Positions 1 through 7,986 are shown, counted from the first letter of the stretch. The stretch: DNA of 64,000 nucleotides from Armatimonadota bacterium (GCA_016125185.1 WGMG01000002.1:248001-312000); one strand, 5' to 3'. Numbers and translations are program-made. Notes: a model not told the origin generated them from the letters alone.

Positions 1-780
1 CTTACCCGCCTTTAGGTCGGCGTACGCTTTGTCGATCTTTTCCTTCGCCTGAGCGTCGGTTACCTTGGCGTCCATGCGAACCAGGACTTCCTTCACGTAG
101 GAGGTCTCGAAGGTCGACTTAATCTGGTCGTCGGTGGGGTTGATGCTCGCCTTCCATTTATCCTGAAGGTATGCGCCCGAAGCCTGCAGCGCCAAGAGAA
201 TTTTCTTTTGGCCGTCCTTCAGCAACTTGTCGATCTGATCGGTTTGATCCTTGTAGAAGCTGGAGATGCTCTTTCCTGGAGCCTGTTTGGCGATGAGGTC
301 GTCAAGGTCCTTGTCGGTGGAATCCGGCTTTAGCTGTCCGGCCTCTCTCAGCGATTTGGTGACGTAGTCCCGGAAGGCCTTTTCGCTTTCGATATGGAGC
401 GCCTTCTTGATCGTCTGTTCGTCGCCGCTGTAGCCTTCTCGCTGGGCGATCATGTAAAGATCGGCCGAGGATATTGCCTGAGTAATGGCTCCGGCCACGA
501 TTTGGAGCCGGTAGTCCGGCATTGCATCGAGGATTCCCGGCGGCAGCTTCGATAGTTGATCGTCAACTGCCTTGTCGACCATATCGTTCGGAAGGTAGAC
601 ATCGCCAACCTGGGCAAAATTTGCCACCTCGTTGCCTTGGAGGTCATGCGCTTTCAGCGACTGCGCGCGACCGCAGTTCGAAAACACCATACCGAAAACT
701 AGAACTGCACCAAATACGAGCACCAAAGCTTGGCCACAGCCGCCCTTGATGAACTTTTCTTGAAATTTGTTAATCGACAA
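1..780 (-). CDS. SurA/PrsA-like peptidyl-prolyl isomerase, C-terminus outside window
   Basis: The reading frame is open from a TTG at 780 to the window edge, giving about 260 residues with no stop. A TGA lies in frame just upstream of the TTG. An AGGTG ribosome site sits about 7 bases before it, which decides the start. The N-terminus has one hydrophobic segment (about residues 14-33), so the protein is membrane-anchored or exported. After it comes a long, charged, helical region typical of SurA N-terminal chaperone domains. The last visible part (VLVRMDAKVTDAQAKEKIDK) resembles the entry into a parvulin domain. The likely role is folding of exported proteins. The catalytic domain is not visible, so the isomerase activity is inferred. 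Confidence 0.6.
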   Translation of the reverse strand, partial: MSINKFQEKFIKGGCGQALVLVFGAVLVFGMVFSNCGRAQSLKAHDLQGNEVANFAQVGDVYLPNDMVDKAVDDQLSKLPPGILDAMPDYRLQIVAGAITQAISSADLYMIAQREGYSGDEQTIKKALHIESEKAFRDYVTKSLREAGQLKPDSTDKDLDDLIAKQAPGKSISSFYKDQTDQIDKLLKDGQKKILLALQASGAYLQDKWKASINPTDDQIKSTFETSYVKEVLVRMDAKVTDAQAKEKIDKAYADLKAGK

Positions 781-840
781 CCAAAATCACCTACGTTGTT
801 TCTGCTCCGTGTATTATGACGGATTTTTTTCCAGGCACTC

Positions 841-892
841 TTGACAGGTAGACAAAAGAAGCGTATAATGCGTCTACCGTTACAGGTAGACG
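841..892 (+). promoter_or_regulatory. lexA promoter with putative LexA operator
   Basis: A TTGACA box (841-846) and a TATAAT box (864-869) are separated by exactly 17 bases, a consensus sigma-70 promoter. Just downstream is a perfect inverted repeat, CGTCTACC-gttaca-GGTAGACG (871-892). The 10-mer ACAGGTAGAC occurs twice, at 844-853 overlapping the -35 box and at 882-891. Three copies of one half-site in a promoter directly ahead of lexA are best read as the autoregulatory SOS operator. It does not match the E. coli (CTGT-N8-ACAG) or Bacillus (GAAC-N4-GTTC) boxes. The upstream half-site also lies between lexA and the divergent gene at 780. Confidence 0.8.
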
Positions 893-898
893 TGCAAA

Positions 899-1531
899 AT
901 GGCGAAAGGACTCACAAAGCGACAAGAGGAAATTCTGGATTTCATCCTACAGTACGTTGAATCGGAGGGATATCCTCCCTCGATTCGAGAAATCGGTCAG
1001 AAATTTGAGATCGGCTCCCTGCGAGGGGTGACCGTTCACCTCGACGCCTTGGAGCGGAAAAGCTACATTTCCCGGTCCAACACGCCGCGTTCGATTAAGC
1101 TAACGCACCCCAAATTCACCCCCGGCAATTCCCGTGTGACGATGCTTCCGCTCGTCGGTACGATTGCCGCCGGCACCCCAGTTCTCGCTCAAGAAGAAAT
1201 CGAAGGAATGATTCCGGTTCCTTCGGAAATGGTCCGCAACGTCGATGGCGCGTTCCTGCTCCGCGTCAAAGGCGATTCGATGATTGGCGACGGCATCATG
1301 CCACGCGACCTCGTCGTGATCCGCCCGCAGAAGACCTTCCACGGAAATGACGTGATGGCCGTTCGCGTTGGCGAAGAGGCGACCGTCAAACGTATCCATA
1401 AGACGCCGAAGGGCGTCCAGTTGCTGTCTAGCAATCCCGATTATGCGCCGATCGAGGTTGATCCGACCGAAACGGAAGTAATCGGCAAGGTCGTGGGCCT
1501 GTTCCGCGACTACGAAGGCATGAGCTTCTAG
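899..1531 (+). CDS. lexA: LexA repressor / self-cleaving SOS regulator
   Basis: This is a 210-residue protein of normal LexA length. Residues 1-70 form the winged-helix DNA-binding domain (LTKRQEEILDFI, GYPPSIREIG). The S24 peptidase domain follows, with the Ala91-Gly92 cleavage site (VGTIAAGTPV), catalytic Ser127 (KGDSMIGDG) and catalytic Lys164 (EATVKRI), so autoproteolysis should work. The ATG at 899 lies only about 20-25 bases downstream of the expected transcription start. The operator arm GGTAGACG occupies the place of a ribosome site and no strong Shine-Dalgarno is visible. The protein represses DNA-damage genes until RecA filaments trigger cleavage. Identification is firm. Confidence 0.97.
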   Translation: MAKGLTKRQEEILDFILQYVESEGYPPSIREIGQKFEIGSLRGVTVHLDALERKSYISRSNTPRSIKLTHPKFTPGNSRVTMLPLVGTIAAGTPVLAQEEIEGMIPVPSEMVRNVDGAFLLRVKGDSMIGDGIMPRDLVVIRPQKTFHGNDVMAVRVGEEATVKRIHKTPKGVQLLSSNPDYAPIEVDPTETEVIGKVVGLFRDYEGMSF

Positions 1532-1543
1532 CTCAGCTTTGAA

Positions 1544-1574
1544 GGGATGGCCTTTGGGGGCCATCCCTTTTTTT
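1544..1574 (+). terminator. Rho-independent terminator of lexA
   Basis: A perfect 9-bp stem GGGATGGCC / GGCCATCCC (1544-1552 with 1559-1567) is followed by seven T residues (1568-1574). It lies 13 bases after the lexA stop. The T tract overlaps the stop codon of the converging thioredoxin-like gene. Confidence 0.9.
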
Positions 1575-2121
1575 ATTTGAGCTTACGGTTTGCCTGGATG
1601 ATTTGGCTGAGTTTTTCGGTCGTAAGCGGGTCTTCCGGTTGCGAAGGGAAACCCTGATAGCGGACAATTCCGTCCTTGGAGATAACGAGGACGTGTGGAA
1701 TGCCCTTCACTCCAACCCTCTTGGACATGGTCTTGTCGGGGTCGATGGTGACGTTATATTCCATTGGCGTACTCTCCATAAATTCCTTCACGGTGCCAGT
1801 CGTTTCGTCGCTCACGCCGACCACTACCAAATCCTTCGCGAATTTCTTCTTCCACTCGTTCAGTTCGGGGATGACCGCACGGCATGGGCCGCACCAAGTC
1901 GCCCAAAAGTCGATCAACAGGACCTTACCCTTGAGGTCTGCTGCAGTCGGAACCTTGCCGTGGACCGCCTTGCCAAACACCAGATTCTTGAAAACCTTGC
2001 CGCGAAGATCGTTGTCGGCGTAGAGCGTCTTGTCCTTCACGTACGGAGGAAAATCGGCTGGTGCCTTCCACGCAATTAGGGCCGGTACAGCCAGAAGTGG
2101 AACCAAGAGCATACGTCTCAT
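1573..2121 (-). CDS. TlpA/ResA-like secreted thioredoxin-fold protein
   Basis: The protein has 182 residues. It begins with a short signal peptide (MRRMLLVPLLAVPALIAW), followed by an AhpC/TSA-Redoxin type thioredoxin fold. The redox motif is FWATWCGPC (Cys77 and Cys80), with the cis-proline segment GVKGIPHVLVI near the end. Such proteins act outside the cytoplasmic membrane as thiol-disulfide reductants, for example in cytochrome c maturation. The frame stays open upstream to 2355, but that stretch has no signal-peptide character and would lie antisense to the lipoprotein gene, so the ATG at 2121 is preferred. The substrate is unknown. A second thioredoxin-fold protein of this type is at 34704. 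Confidence 0.85.
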   Translation of the reverse strand: MRRMLLVPLLAVPALIAWKAPADFPPYVKDKTLYADNDLRGKVFKNLVFGKAVHGKVPTAADLKGKVLLIDFWATWCGPCRAVIPELNEWKKKFAKDLVVVGVSDETTGTVKEFMESTPMEYNVTIDPDKTMSKRVGVKGIPHVLVISKDGIVRYQGFPSQPEDPLTTEKLSQIIQANRKLK

Positions 2122-2190
2122 GGTTTTATTGTAGTTGGAGACTCGCCGTTTTTGGGCGAGTATCCTCAAAGTGGCCCACTTTGTGATGCA

Positions 2191-2574
2191 ATGACCTTTA
2201 AGCCTTTGAAAGCAACAAACCTCCTCGTTTTGCTCACCGCCCTGACCTTGGCGGGATGCCAGCAGCACGGCGCTAAGGACCTCGTCGGTACTTGGACTGC
2301 CGAGCGGGACAACCCGAAGACCACCGTGACCTTCAACCCCGATGGCACCTATCACACGGTCTCCGACGGCGGAGCCAACTACGTTGACGACAAGGGCAAG
2401 TACACCATCGACGGCGATACGCTGGTCTGGATCACCCCCGCAGGCACGATCGGCGCGAATGGCAAGCCGAGCGACAAGGACCGCCAGACGGAGATGTCGA
2501 TCAACTGGATTGACGACAAGACGATCGAACTAGAGCTGGGCGGACAGAATCTGAAATTCAACCGGACGCAATAG
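2191..2574 (+). CDS. Small lipoprotein with lipocalin-like (META/DUF-type) beta domain
   Basis: A signal peptide ends in the lipobox LAGC, so the mature protein of about 100 residues should be lipid-anchored at Cys. The mature part is rich in beta strands: LVGTWTAER, TVTFNPDGTYHTV, GKYTIDGDTLVWI, IELELGGQNLKF. The GTW...FxxDGTY pattern is typical of small lipocalin-like proteins that sense or bind unknown ligands. A TTG at 2152 is an alternative start, but the ATG at 2191 places the signal peptide correctly. A 7-bp hairpin, ACTCGCC/GGCGAGT (2141-2161), lies between this gene and the divergent thioredoxin-like gene. Function unknown. Confidence 0.7.
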   Translation: MTFKPLKATNLLVLLTALTLAGCQQHGAKDLVGTWTAERDNPKTTVTFNPDGTYHTVSDGGANYVDDKGKYTIDGDTLVWITPAGTIGANGKPSDKDRQTEMSINWIDDKTIELELGGQNLKFNRTQ

Positions 2575-2590
2575 GCGCGGTTTTAGGGCA

Positions 2591-2774
2591 CCCACTCCCC
2601 TCCGGTTCACTCGTACCTCGTTCACCGACTCCCCGCTGGGGCGTAGCCATTCTGTTACAGGTCAGAAGCTCTAACATCCTTACAGAGCATTCGAAACCTT
2701 AAGACGATTGTATAGTTGCGACTAGGCTACGCCCCAGCGGGAAGTCGGTGAGCTTGCGAACCGGAGGGGAGTGG
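2591..2774. repeat. Inverted pair of REP-like elements
   Basis: The left arm 2591-2648 and right arm 2725-2774 are imperfect reverse complements. Both contain CCCCTCCGGTTC and CCCCGCTGGGGCGTAGCC-type blocks, separated by about 75 unrelated bases. Read in one orientation each arm is GGCTACGCCCCAGCGGG, then AGTCGGTGAGC, then GCGAACCGGAGGGG. The middle part matches the core of the repeats at 53094, 53189, 59121 and 59262. A two-headed arrangement of this kind is typical of REP pairs. No ORF is present between 2575 and 2807. Confidence 0.75.
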
Positions 2775-2807
2775 ACAGCCCTCAATACGGTAGCCTAATC
2801 TTCGCAT

Positions 2808-3200
2808 TTGAAGGATCAGCAACCTGACTTTCTCATTCAATTAGCTCGGAAAAATCGGGCCAATCTCTCCTTGCCCGAAAAGCTACTTTGGGCGCGCCTA
2901 AAGACGTCGGCCCAAAATGAAATTCCGATTCGCCGTCAGTTCCCAGTCCTTGGAAAATACATCCTCGACTTCTTCTACGAAGACTTGCAGTTAGCCATCG
3001 AAGTCGATGGAAATGCGTTCCACGATGACAGGACGGAGGAGGACATTCTTCGACAGCAAGAAGTCGAGGCAATTGGCATTGAATTCCTTGGCCTCCCTGC
3101 CCGTTTCGTTCTCCGTACGCCCGACAAAGCTGCAGAATTAGTTTTGAGCGTCTGTCGAGGAGAAGTCCAACTTGAAGAGCTGGACACAATGTTCCTCTGA
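2808..3200 (+). CDS. DUF559 family protein (Vsr/restriction-endonuclease-like fold)
   Basis: The protein has 130 residues and matches the DUF559 pattern: an N-terminal helix with LSLPEKLLWARLK, then RRQFPVLGKYILDFFYEDLQLAIEVDGNAFHDDRTEEDILRQQ split over the core. The Asp of LDFF and the Glu of IEVDG correspond to the PD-(D/E)XK-like metal site shared with very-short-patch repair endonucleases. The start is a TTG at 2808 with only a weak ribosome site. It lies between a REP pair and the converging cysS gene, whose stop is two bases away. Such genes are often found alone and their biological role is unknown. Family call firm, activity inferred. Confidence 0.8.
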   Translation: MKDQQPDFLIQLARKNRANLSLPEKLLWARLKTSAQNEIPIRRQFPVLGKYILDFFYEDLQLAIEVDGNAFHDDRTEEDILRQQEVEAIGIEFLGLPARFVLRTPDKAAELVLSVCRGEVQLEELDTMFL

Positions 3201-3202
3201 CC

Positions 3203-4681
3203 CTACGCCAAAGACCAGGTAACCGAGCCGTCCGGATTGTCAGTCAGGAGGATTCCTTGCTCCGCCAATTCCTTTCGAATCGCGTCCGCTTGGCCCCAAT
3301 CCTTGGCCGTCTTCGCCGCCTTGCGAGCTTCGATCTTCTCCAAGATCAGAGATTCGTCGACCGCCGGCTCCTTTGTGGCAGCGACCGCGTGCAAGGGCTC
3401 GATGTGCCGCACGATTCCGAGTAGGTCGTTGATTTTGTCCAGGAACTCCATGGCTGACCGCGCCGATGCCGCCGTCAACGGCTCACGGTTGATGGCACGC
3501 GCGCCTTGCAGAGCCGCAGCCAAGGCCTCCGGCGTATTCACGTCGTCGAGCATCGCATCCAGCGTCTGACCATACAGTGATGAAAGCTCGCCGCCGATGG
3601 CGTCGTCCCCCGGTGTGCCTGCCTCAATGGCTTCCAGCGCCGAGGCTTCCGCTCGACGGAAGCGGTCGATGTTCGTCTTGGCATCTTCCAAGCCCTGGTC
3701 GGTAAAGTTCAGATTCTTGCCATACTTGCCCGAGATCAGCGCATAGCGGATTGCCAGCGGGTCGGCTCCGTTGTCTACCAAGCCCCGCACGTAATAGAAA
3801 TTTCCCAGGCTCTTGGACATCTTCTGGCCATTGACCTGCAGGAAGGCAGTATGCGTCCAGTGGTTGCAGAACGGCTTGCCAGTGAGAGATTCGCTTTGCG
3901 CAATTTCGCATTCGTGGTGCGGAAATTTGTTGTCTTCGCCGCCGCTGTGCAGGTCGATGGTGTCGCCAAGGTAGGCGCGGGCCATGACCGAGCACTCGAT
4001 ATGCCAGCCCGGAAAGCCCCAGCCGTAAGGCGAAAACCACTGCATCAGGTGCTTGTTGTCCTTCTTCCAAACCGCAAAGTCGGACTGGTCGCGCTTGTTC
4101 TCGTCCATCACGACATCGCGAACGCCCTTTCGCAGACTCTCTTGCGTGTTTCCGCTCAACTTGCCGTACTGCGGAAACTTCTCGACACTGAAGTACACGC
4201 CCGTCGGCGTCTCGTAGGCGATCCCCTTTTCGATGAGATCCTCGGCAGCCAAAATCTGCTCCCGCACGTGCTGGGTCGCCCGCGGTCGAACTTCGGGCTC
4301 GACCAAATTGAGCAGTTTCCAGTCAGCTCGATAGGCGTTCTCGTAGTATTCGGCCAGTTCCCAAATGTTGTGGAACTGTTCCCCTTCTTTTGACCGAAGC
4401 GCCTTCTCCATCTTGTCTTCGCCGGTCGCGTCGGCAATGTCGTCGTCCGTTAGGTGCCCGACATCGGTGATGTTGGACACCCAGGTGACCTTCCAACCGA
4501 TGGCACGGGCGGTGCGAACGATCAGATCGGCGGTCAGAAAGGACCGAAAGTTGCCGATGTGCGCGTAGGAGTAGACCGTGGGTCCACAGGTGTAAAAGCG
4601 GAGGTGCCCCGGCTCGATGGTTTCGAGGGGCATGACTTTTCGCGACAAAGAATCGTAAAGCCGGAACTGCTTTTCACTCAT
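3203..4681 (-). CDS. cysS: Cysteinyl-tRNA synthetase
   Basis: The protein has 492 residues, a normal length for CysRS. It charges tRNA-Cys with cysteine in the cytoplasm. The class I signatures are present: HIGH-type motif YAHIGN near residue 37 and KMSKSLGN. The zinc ligands are visible in CGPTVYS, HIECSVMA and HHECEIAQS. The C-terminal helical domain (KIEARKAAKTAKDWGQADAIRKEL) is also typical. Of two closely spaced ATGs (4690 and 4681), the second fits the family start MSEKQFRLYDSL. The frame remains open further upstream, but that part lacks family similarity. It is divergent from csoR. Confidence 0.96.
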   Translation of the reverse strand: MSEKQFRLYDSLSRKVMPLETIEPGHLRFYTCGPTVYSYAHIGNFRSFLTADLIVRTARAIGWKVTWVSNITDVGHLTDDDIADATGEDKMEKALRSKEGEQFHNIWELAEYYENAYRADWKLLNLVEPEVRPRATQHVREQILAAEDLIEKGIAYETPTGVYFSVEKFPQYGKLSGNTQESLRKGVRDVVMDENKRDQSDFAVWKKDNKHLMQWFSPYGWGFPGWHIECSVMARAYLGDTIDLHSGGEDNKFPHHECEIAQSESLTGKPFCNHWTHTAFLQVNGQKMSKSLGNFYYVRGLVDNGADPLAIRYALISGKYGKNLNFTDQGLEDAKTNIDRFRRAEASALEAIEAGTPGDDAIGGELSSLYGQTLDAMLDDVNTPEALAAALQGARAINREPLTAASARSAMEFLDKINDLLGIVRHIEPLHAVAATKEPAVDESLILEKIEARKAAKTAKDWGQADAIRKELAEQGILLTDNPDGSVTWSLA

Positions 4682-4828
4682 AGACTCCATAAGTCTACTC
4701 GTGGACATCAACGGTAGTTTCAAACTTGCGACCTTGTCGTGCCAACCGCAGCCACATACAGTACCCACCCATCGTATTTAAGCAAAGTGAATCGTTTTTC
4801 TAATATAAAGAATAGGGAAGGATATTTG

Positions 4829-5107
4829 ATGAGCAAAGCCAATACGACCTACGAGGACGCAAAGCGGCGTCTGAACCGCATCACCGGGCAGGTCAATGGC
4901 ATCCACAAGATGCTCGACGAAGAACGCTACTGTGTGGATATTCTCACTCAGGTCTCAGCCCTTCGCGCGGCCCTGGACCAACTCGGGCTGCTCCTGCTCA
5001 CGCATCACATCGAGGACTGCGTGTATGGCGAAGAGCACCACCACTACGAGTCTCAGGAAGAGAAGGTGAAGGAACTCCGCACTACACTCAACCGCTTTTT
5101 GAAGTAG
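4829..5107 (+). CDS. CsoR/RcnR-family metal-sensing repressor
   Basis: A 92-residue, all-helical DUF156 protein. The copper-sensing triad of CsoR is present in order: Cys35 (ERYCVDIL), His60 and Cys64 (LTHHIEDCV). Family members repress a metal efflux operon and release DNA on binding Cu(I) at these residues. The formaldehyde sensor FrmR is a close relative, so copper is likely but not proven. The ATG at 4829 has the strong ribosome site AGGGAAGGA 7 bases upstream. A longer frame starting at 4739 is not supported. The next gene is a small membrane protein rather than a CopA/CopZ pair. The copper cluster at 17 kb is a possible remote target. Confidence 0.88.
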   Translation: MSKANTTYEDAKRRLNRITGQVNGIHKMLDEERYCVDILTQVSALRAALDQLGLLLLTHHIEDCVYGEEHHHYESQEEKVKELRTTLNRFLK

Positions 5108-5171
5108 AAACTCAGTGCATTTCCCGGTTGGAGGGATGCAGTTAGAGCCTGTGAGCCGTCATAATGACGAT

Positions 5172-5504
5172 ATGTCAGAAATGCCACAGGAACCCAAGCC
5201 AGTCATTGAAGAGGATGCAAAACTTGCGCGGATCTTCGGCGTGGTCCTGTTCGTCATCGTTCCGATCTTCGGATTCTATTACGGCACGGTGTTCGGGAAG
5301 ACCAATCCGGTCGACGGCAAAATCTGGTTTTTCGACTACATGACGTCGGACCTGGTCCCGGGTGGTATTGGCGCTTTGATCGGCCTGGCAATCGCCGGCG
5401 CCATCAACTATCACATCTGGTTCCGCTATAAGAAGCAGGTTGAAGAAGATTTGATCAACGAGTGGTACGATCCGCAGTCGCACAAGTCGGCCGGGCATCA
5501 CTAA
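5172..5504 (+). CDS. Small two-helix membrane protein, unknown
   Basis: The 110-residue product has two hydrophobic segments: ARIFGVVLFVIVPIFGFYYG (about 20-40) and VPGGIGALIGLAIAGAINYH (about 62-82). Acidic N- and C-termini flank them, and the end is His-containing (SHKSAGHH). It follows the csoR-type gene by 64 bases on the same strand and may share its transcript. Alternative in-frame starts exist at 5115 (GTG) and 5136 (ATG). I do not recognise the family. The topology suggests an accessory subunit of a membrane complex, such as a small respiratory or transporter subunit, but that is a guess. Confidence 0.6.
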   Translation: MSEMPQEPKPVIEEDAKLARIFGVVLFVIVPIFGFYYGTVFGKTNPVDGKIWFFDYMTSDLVPGGIGALIGLAIAGAINYHIWFRYKKQVEEDLINEWYDPQSHKSAGHH

Positions 5505-5532
5505 GTAAGGCTTCAGAAAGAACCAGCGTAAC

Positions 5533-5955
5533 TTAAGCGTTCTTCGTCTGATCTTCGACGCCCAGCTTCTCGCCCAATAGGCGAATGCACTCGTCGTAAC
5601 CGTTCATCTTCGGCAGCAGGAAAAACGTCTGGTGATTGCCCTTTACGTAGCACCACTTGTCGGTGCGAAGCTTGACCTTCTCGATGTCGTCGTAGCGGAT
5701 CACACCAACCGTGCGGCCAAGCACGATTTTCTTGATCTTGGTCTCGGAAAACTGATACTCCGTCAGCGACGCCCCCAACTGCGAAAGTGAAAGGCTGGCC
5801 GAGAAAAGAACGATCGGAGAAAACGCGAACGCGAGCCAAACCCGAAGGGCGAGATAGTGAACCAATCCTCCCATCGGCATGATGGCAAAAACGCAAAACC
5901 GCAACGCAGAAACCCACTGCGATCGGATGCTGTAATGAACGTTCACAAATCCCAT
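5533..5955 (-). CDS. Membrane protein with PH-like (YdbT/bPH-type) domain
   Basis: The 140-residue protein has two membrane helices near the N-terminus (LRFCVFAIMPMGGLVHYLAL and VWLAFAFSPIVLFSASLSL). A C-terminal cytosolic beta domain follows, with the pattern YQFSETKIKKIVLGRTVGVIRYDDIEKVKL. This resembles bacterial PH-like domains that follow paired helices. The ATG at 5955 faces the esterase ATG at 5992, leaving 36 bases for divergent control. The longer open frame through 6291 is only the antisense of the esterase. Function unknown. A similar helix-pair plus PH-like layout recurs in the orphan protein at 26655. Confidence 0.65.
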   Translation of the reverse strand: MGFVNVHYSIRSQWVSALRFCVFAIMPMGGLVHYLALRVWLAFAFSPIVLFSASLSLSQLGASLTEYQFSETKIKKIVLGRTVGVIRYDDIEKVKLRTDKWCYVKGNHQTFFLLPKMNGYDECIRLLGEKLGVEDQTKNA

Positions 5956-5991
5956 TATACGACTAAGAAATAGCCGTTCGGGTAAAAGAAA

Positions 5992-6750
5992 ATGATGTCT
6001 CTGAGCGAGGTCCGTTACTATTCTCAGGCATTGCAAAAAGCCACTGGTACGTTCGTCATTCACCCTGATCAAAACGTCCAACGACCGTACCATTGTATGG
6101 TCCTTTTGCATGGTCTGAGCGATGACTACACTATCTGGCAAAGGCGCACGTCGATCGAACGATATGTGGCCGACAAGCCTCTCATTGTCGTGATGCCCGA
6201 CGGCGGCCGAGGCTTTTATGTCGACGCCCTCCAGGGGTACCAATATCTGCAAGCTATTGCTTACGAACTGCCTGAACTGATCGGCCATCACTACACCGTT
6301 GACGGGTCATGGTGTACAGCCGGATTGTCGATGGGTGGGTACGGCGCGCTTCGTGTGGCGCTGGAGCGCCCCGACATGTTTCGATCCGCCGTCTCTCACT
6401 CAGGCGCGGTCACCATCGGACGTCACTATCCGACCGAAGTCCCGACTTCGGGCCACGAGCGCGAGGAACCGTTCATTCGCGAGTTTCTGCCCGTGTTCGG
6501 ACCCGTGACACCGGGCGGCAAGAACGACCTGGTCGCTCTTGCGCAGAAAGCCTCGCCACGCCCGGCGATCCGTTTCGATTGTGGGACGGAAGACTTCCTC
6601 TTGCCAGCCAACCGGTCCTTCCACGCAGACCTGACCGAGCTTGGGATCGCCCACGAATATGAGGAGTTTCCCGGCGACCACAATTGGGCCTACTGGGACG
6701 AGCATATTCGCGAGGCGGTCGAGTTCAACATGCGTAACCTGAACAACTAG
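5992..6750 (+). CDS. Esterase D / S-formylglutathione hydrolase-like alpha/beta hydrolase
   Basis: The 252-residue protein is of the putative esterase family (tributyrin esterase EstA / FrmB-like). The oxyanion segment VLLHGLSDDYTIW comes first. The nucleophile Ser113 is in AGLSMGGYGA, the acid Asp201 in CGTEDFLL and the base His230 in PGDHNWAYW. No signal peptide is visible, so it should be cytoplasmic. It hydrolyses short-chain or thiol esters. Whether it acts in formaldehyde detoxification, which would fit the nearby CsoR/FrmR-type regulator, cannot be told from sequence. Confidence 0.85.
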   Translation: MMSLSEVRYYSQALQKATGTFVIHPDQNVQRPYHCMVLLHGLSDDYTIWQRRTSIERYVADKPLIVVMPDGGRGFYVDALQGYQYLQAIAYELPELIGHHYTVDGSWCTAGLSMGGYGALRVALERPDMFRSAVSHSGAVTIGRHYPTEVPTSGHEREEPFIREFLPVFGPVTPGGKNDLVALAQKASPRPAIRFDCGTEDFLLPANRSFHADLTELGIAHEYEEFPGDHNWAYWDEHIREAVEFNMRNLNN

Positions 6751-6757
6751 GGTAATT

Positions 6758-6813
6758 CTCCTTCACCCGTGAAGGAGTCCGGTCGACCCGGTAGGAGCAA
6801 GAACTACCGGGTC
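6758..6813. terminator. Two adjacent hairpins between convergent genes
   Basis: Hairpin one is CTCCTTCAC-cc-GTGAAGGAG (6758-6777). Hairpin two is GACCCGGTAG / CTACCGGGTC (6785-6794 with 6804-6813). Both are perfect, and they fill the gap between the esterase stop (6750) and the converging GH18 stop (6821). Neither has a clear T tract, so intrinsic termination is likely but unproven. They could instead block Rho or protect 3' ends. Confidence 0.5.
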
Positions 6814-6820
6814 GGACCCT

Positions 6821-7777
6821 CTACTCTCTATTCGGAATCAGCTTCCAAATGGCCGGATCTTCCGATCCGCAATACCAGAACGCCACGGAACCGACTCCAA
6901 ACTTCGTCGCCAAATCGAGCTTTTGCCGGAACGACTCGGCCCCACCAAAGTGCAGCTTGCCATCGACGACTTCCCCACTCTTCGGGTCGATGGCGGTCGG
7001 CTTGGTGGCCAGATCATCCCAACCAACCGAGCGGCCCGGGCTCGTGCTCCAGTCGTAGCCGTAGCAGGCGATCCCCATTCCAATCTTCTTGGGATCGATC
7101 TGCGTCTTGGCAAAGCTGATCACGCGCTCGACCCAATCGTTTGGAGCGATCGGACCTTCGGGTGAACTGCTCCAACTGAAATCGTAAGTCATGATGTTGA
7201 CGCGATCCGCCCACTCGCCAATGGCTTTGTAGTCCTGCGCCTGGTTGCCGTCCCAAGTTCCCCTGGCTTCCTGCTTCGGGTGGACCGTCACGGATAGTTT
7301 CATCTTTTGCCCATGCAGAAGTCGGGCGAGGGTTTTGACGAAGGCGCTGTAACGGTCGCGGTCGTCGGCCTTCATCGACTCGATATCGAGGTCCACGCCA
7401 TCGGCTTTGTCCTCTTTGGCGAGGAGCATCAGGCTCATCGCCAAAGAGAATCGGGTCTGTTCGGTCGCCACCGCCTTGGTCATCCGCATGGGGTCGAATC
7501 CGTCGCTACCCGCGCCCTCTTGGTAGTTGTTGATCATCGCGTAGTACTCGATGTGGTGGTCCTTGGCGATGGACCGAGCCCGGTTGGTGGCATCGCGGTT
7601 GGCTTCTCGGCGGGCGGGCATTCCGTCGGCGTTGACCATGTACGACTCCATGAAGATCGTGCTTAGCTGGTCGGCATGCTCAGCCAAACGCTGAACGCTA
7701 GCCGGATTGTAGCCGACCACCCACGCGGTGACCTGCGGCTTGGCGGCGAACATGAGGGCGAGGGCGGCGGTGACCAT
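6821..7777 (-). CDS. GH18-family glycosidase (chitinase-like), secreted
   Basis: The protein has 318 residues from the ATG at 7777, with a short signal peptide (MVTAALALMFAAKPQVTAW). The GH18 catalytic signature DGVDLDIE is complete, with the acid Glu133. Other barrel landmarks are WVVGYNP at strand 1, MTYDFSWSSS at strand 6 and VAFWYCGSEDPAIW at strand 8. The layout resembles the YaaH/peptidoglycan-hydrolase branch of GH18 as much as true chitinases. The substrate (chitin, peptidoglycan or glycan stems) is therefore open. The frame extends upstream to 7885, but that part overlaps the tRNA promoter. Confidence 0.85.
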   Translation of the reverse strand: MVTAALALMFAAKPQVTAWVVGYNPASVQRLAEHADQLSTIFMESYMVNADGMPARREANRDATNRARSIAKDHHIEYYAMINNYQEGAGSDGFDPMRMTKAVATEQTRFSLAMSLMLLAKEDKADGVDLDIESMKADDRDRYSAFVKTLARLLHGQKMKLSVTVHPKQEARGTWDGNQAQDYKAIGEWADRVNIMTYDFSWSSSPEGPIAPNDWVERVISFAKTQIDPKKIGMGIACYGYDWSTSPGRSVGWDDLATKPTAIDPKSGEVVDGKLHFGGAESFRQKLDLATKFGVGSVAFWYCGSEDPAIWKLIPNRE

Positions 7778-7868
7778 AGCGTCATTGTATCGTGCGCTTG
7801 CCACCGACAGGAGGTCTTTTGCCTTCCCGGCAGATGAGAATGTGCCCAACGGTTTTGTAGTCGGCATC

Positions 7869-7898
7869 TTGAATCGCCAAGGCACGATGGGGTTTAAT
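7869..7898 (+). promoter_or_regulatory. Putative promoter of tRNA-Val
   Basis: TTGAAT (7869-7874) and TTTAAT (7893-7898) are spaced by 18 bases and end 13 bases before the mature tRNA 5' end. Position and spacing fit a sigma-70 promoter for a stable RNA. Confidence 0.5.
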
Positions 7899-7911
7899 AC
7901 AGGTTCCCTTC

Positions 7912-7986
7912 GGGCGGTTAGCTCAGTGGTAGAGCACTACAATGACACTGTAGGGGTCACAGGTTCAAGTCCTGTACCGCCCACCA
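7912..7986 (+). tRNA. tRNA-Val (anticodon GAC)
   Basis: A complete cloverleaf with encoded CCA. The acceptor stem is GGGCGGT/ACCGCCC. The D arm is GCTCAGTGGTAGAGC. The anticodon stem CTACA/TGTAG encloses the loop ATGACAC, whose positions 34-36 read GAC. The T arm is ACAGG-TTCAAGT-CCTGT. It reads GUC codons. Decayed 3' halves of the same tRNA occur at 22598, 24031 and 27261, each starting at the anticodon loop. The downstream flank of this gene is also duplicated at those places. Confidence 0.97.

Noticed and set aside
1100-1564. Long minus-strand open frame across lexA
   Set aside because: It is the antisense of lexA, lacks a ribosome site and has no protein-like pattern. Many genes here throw such shadows because of GC-rich third positions.
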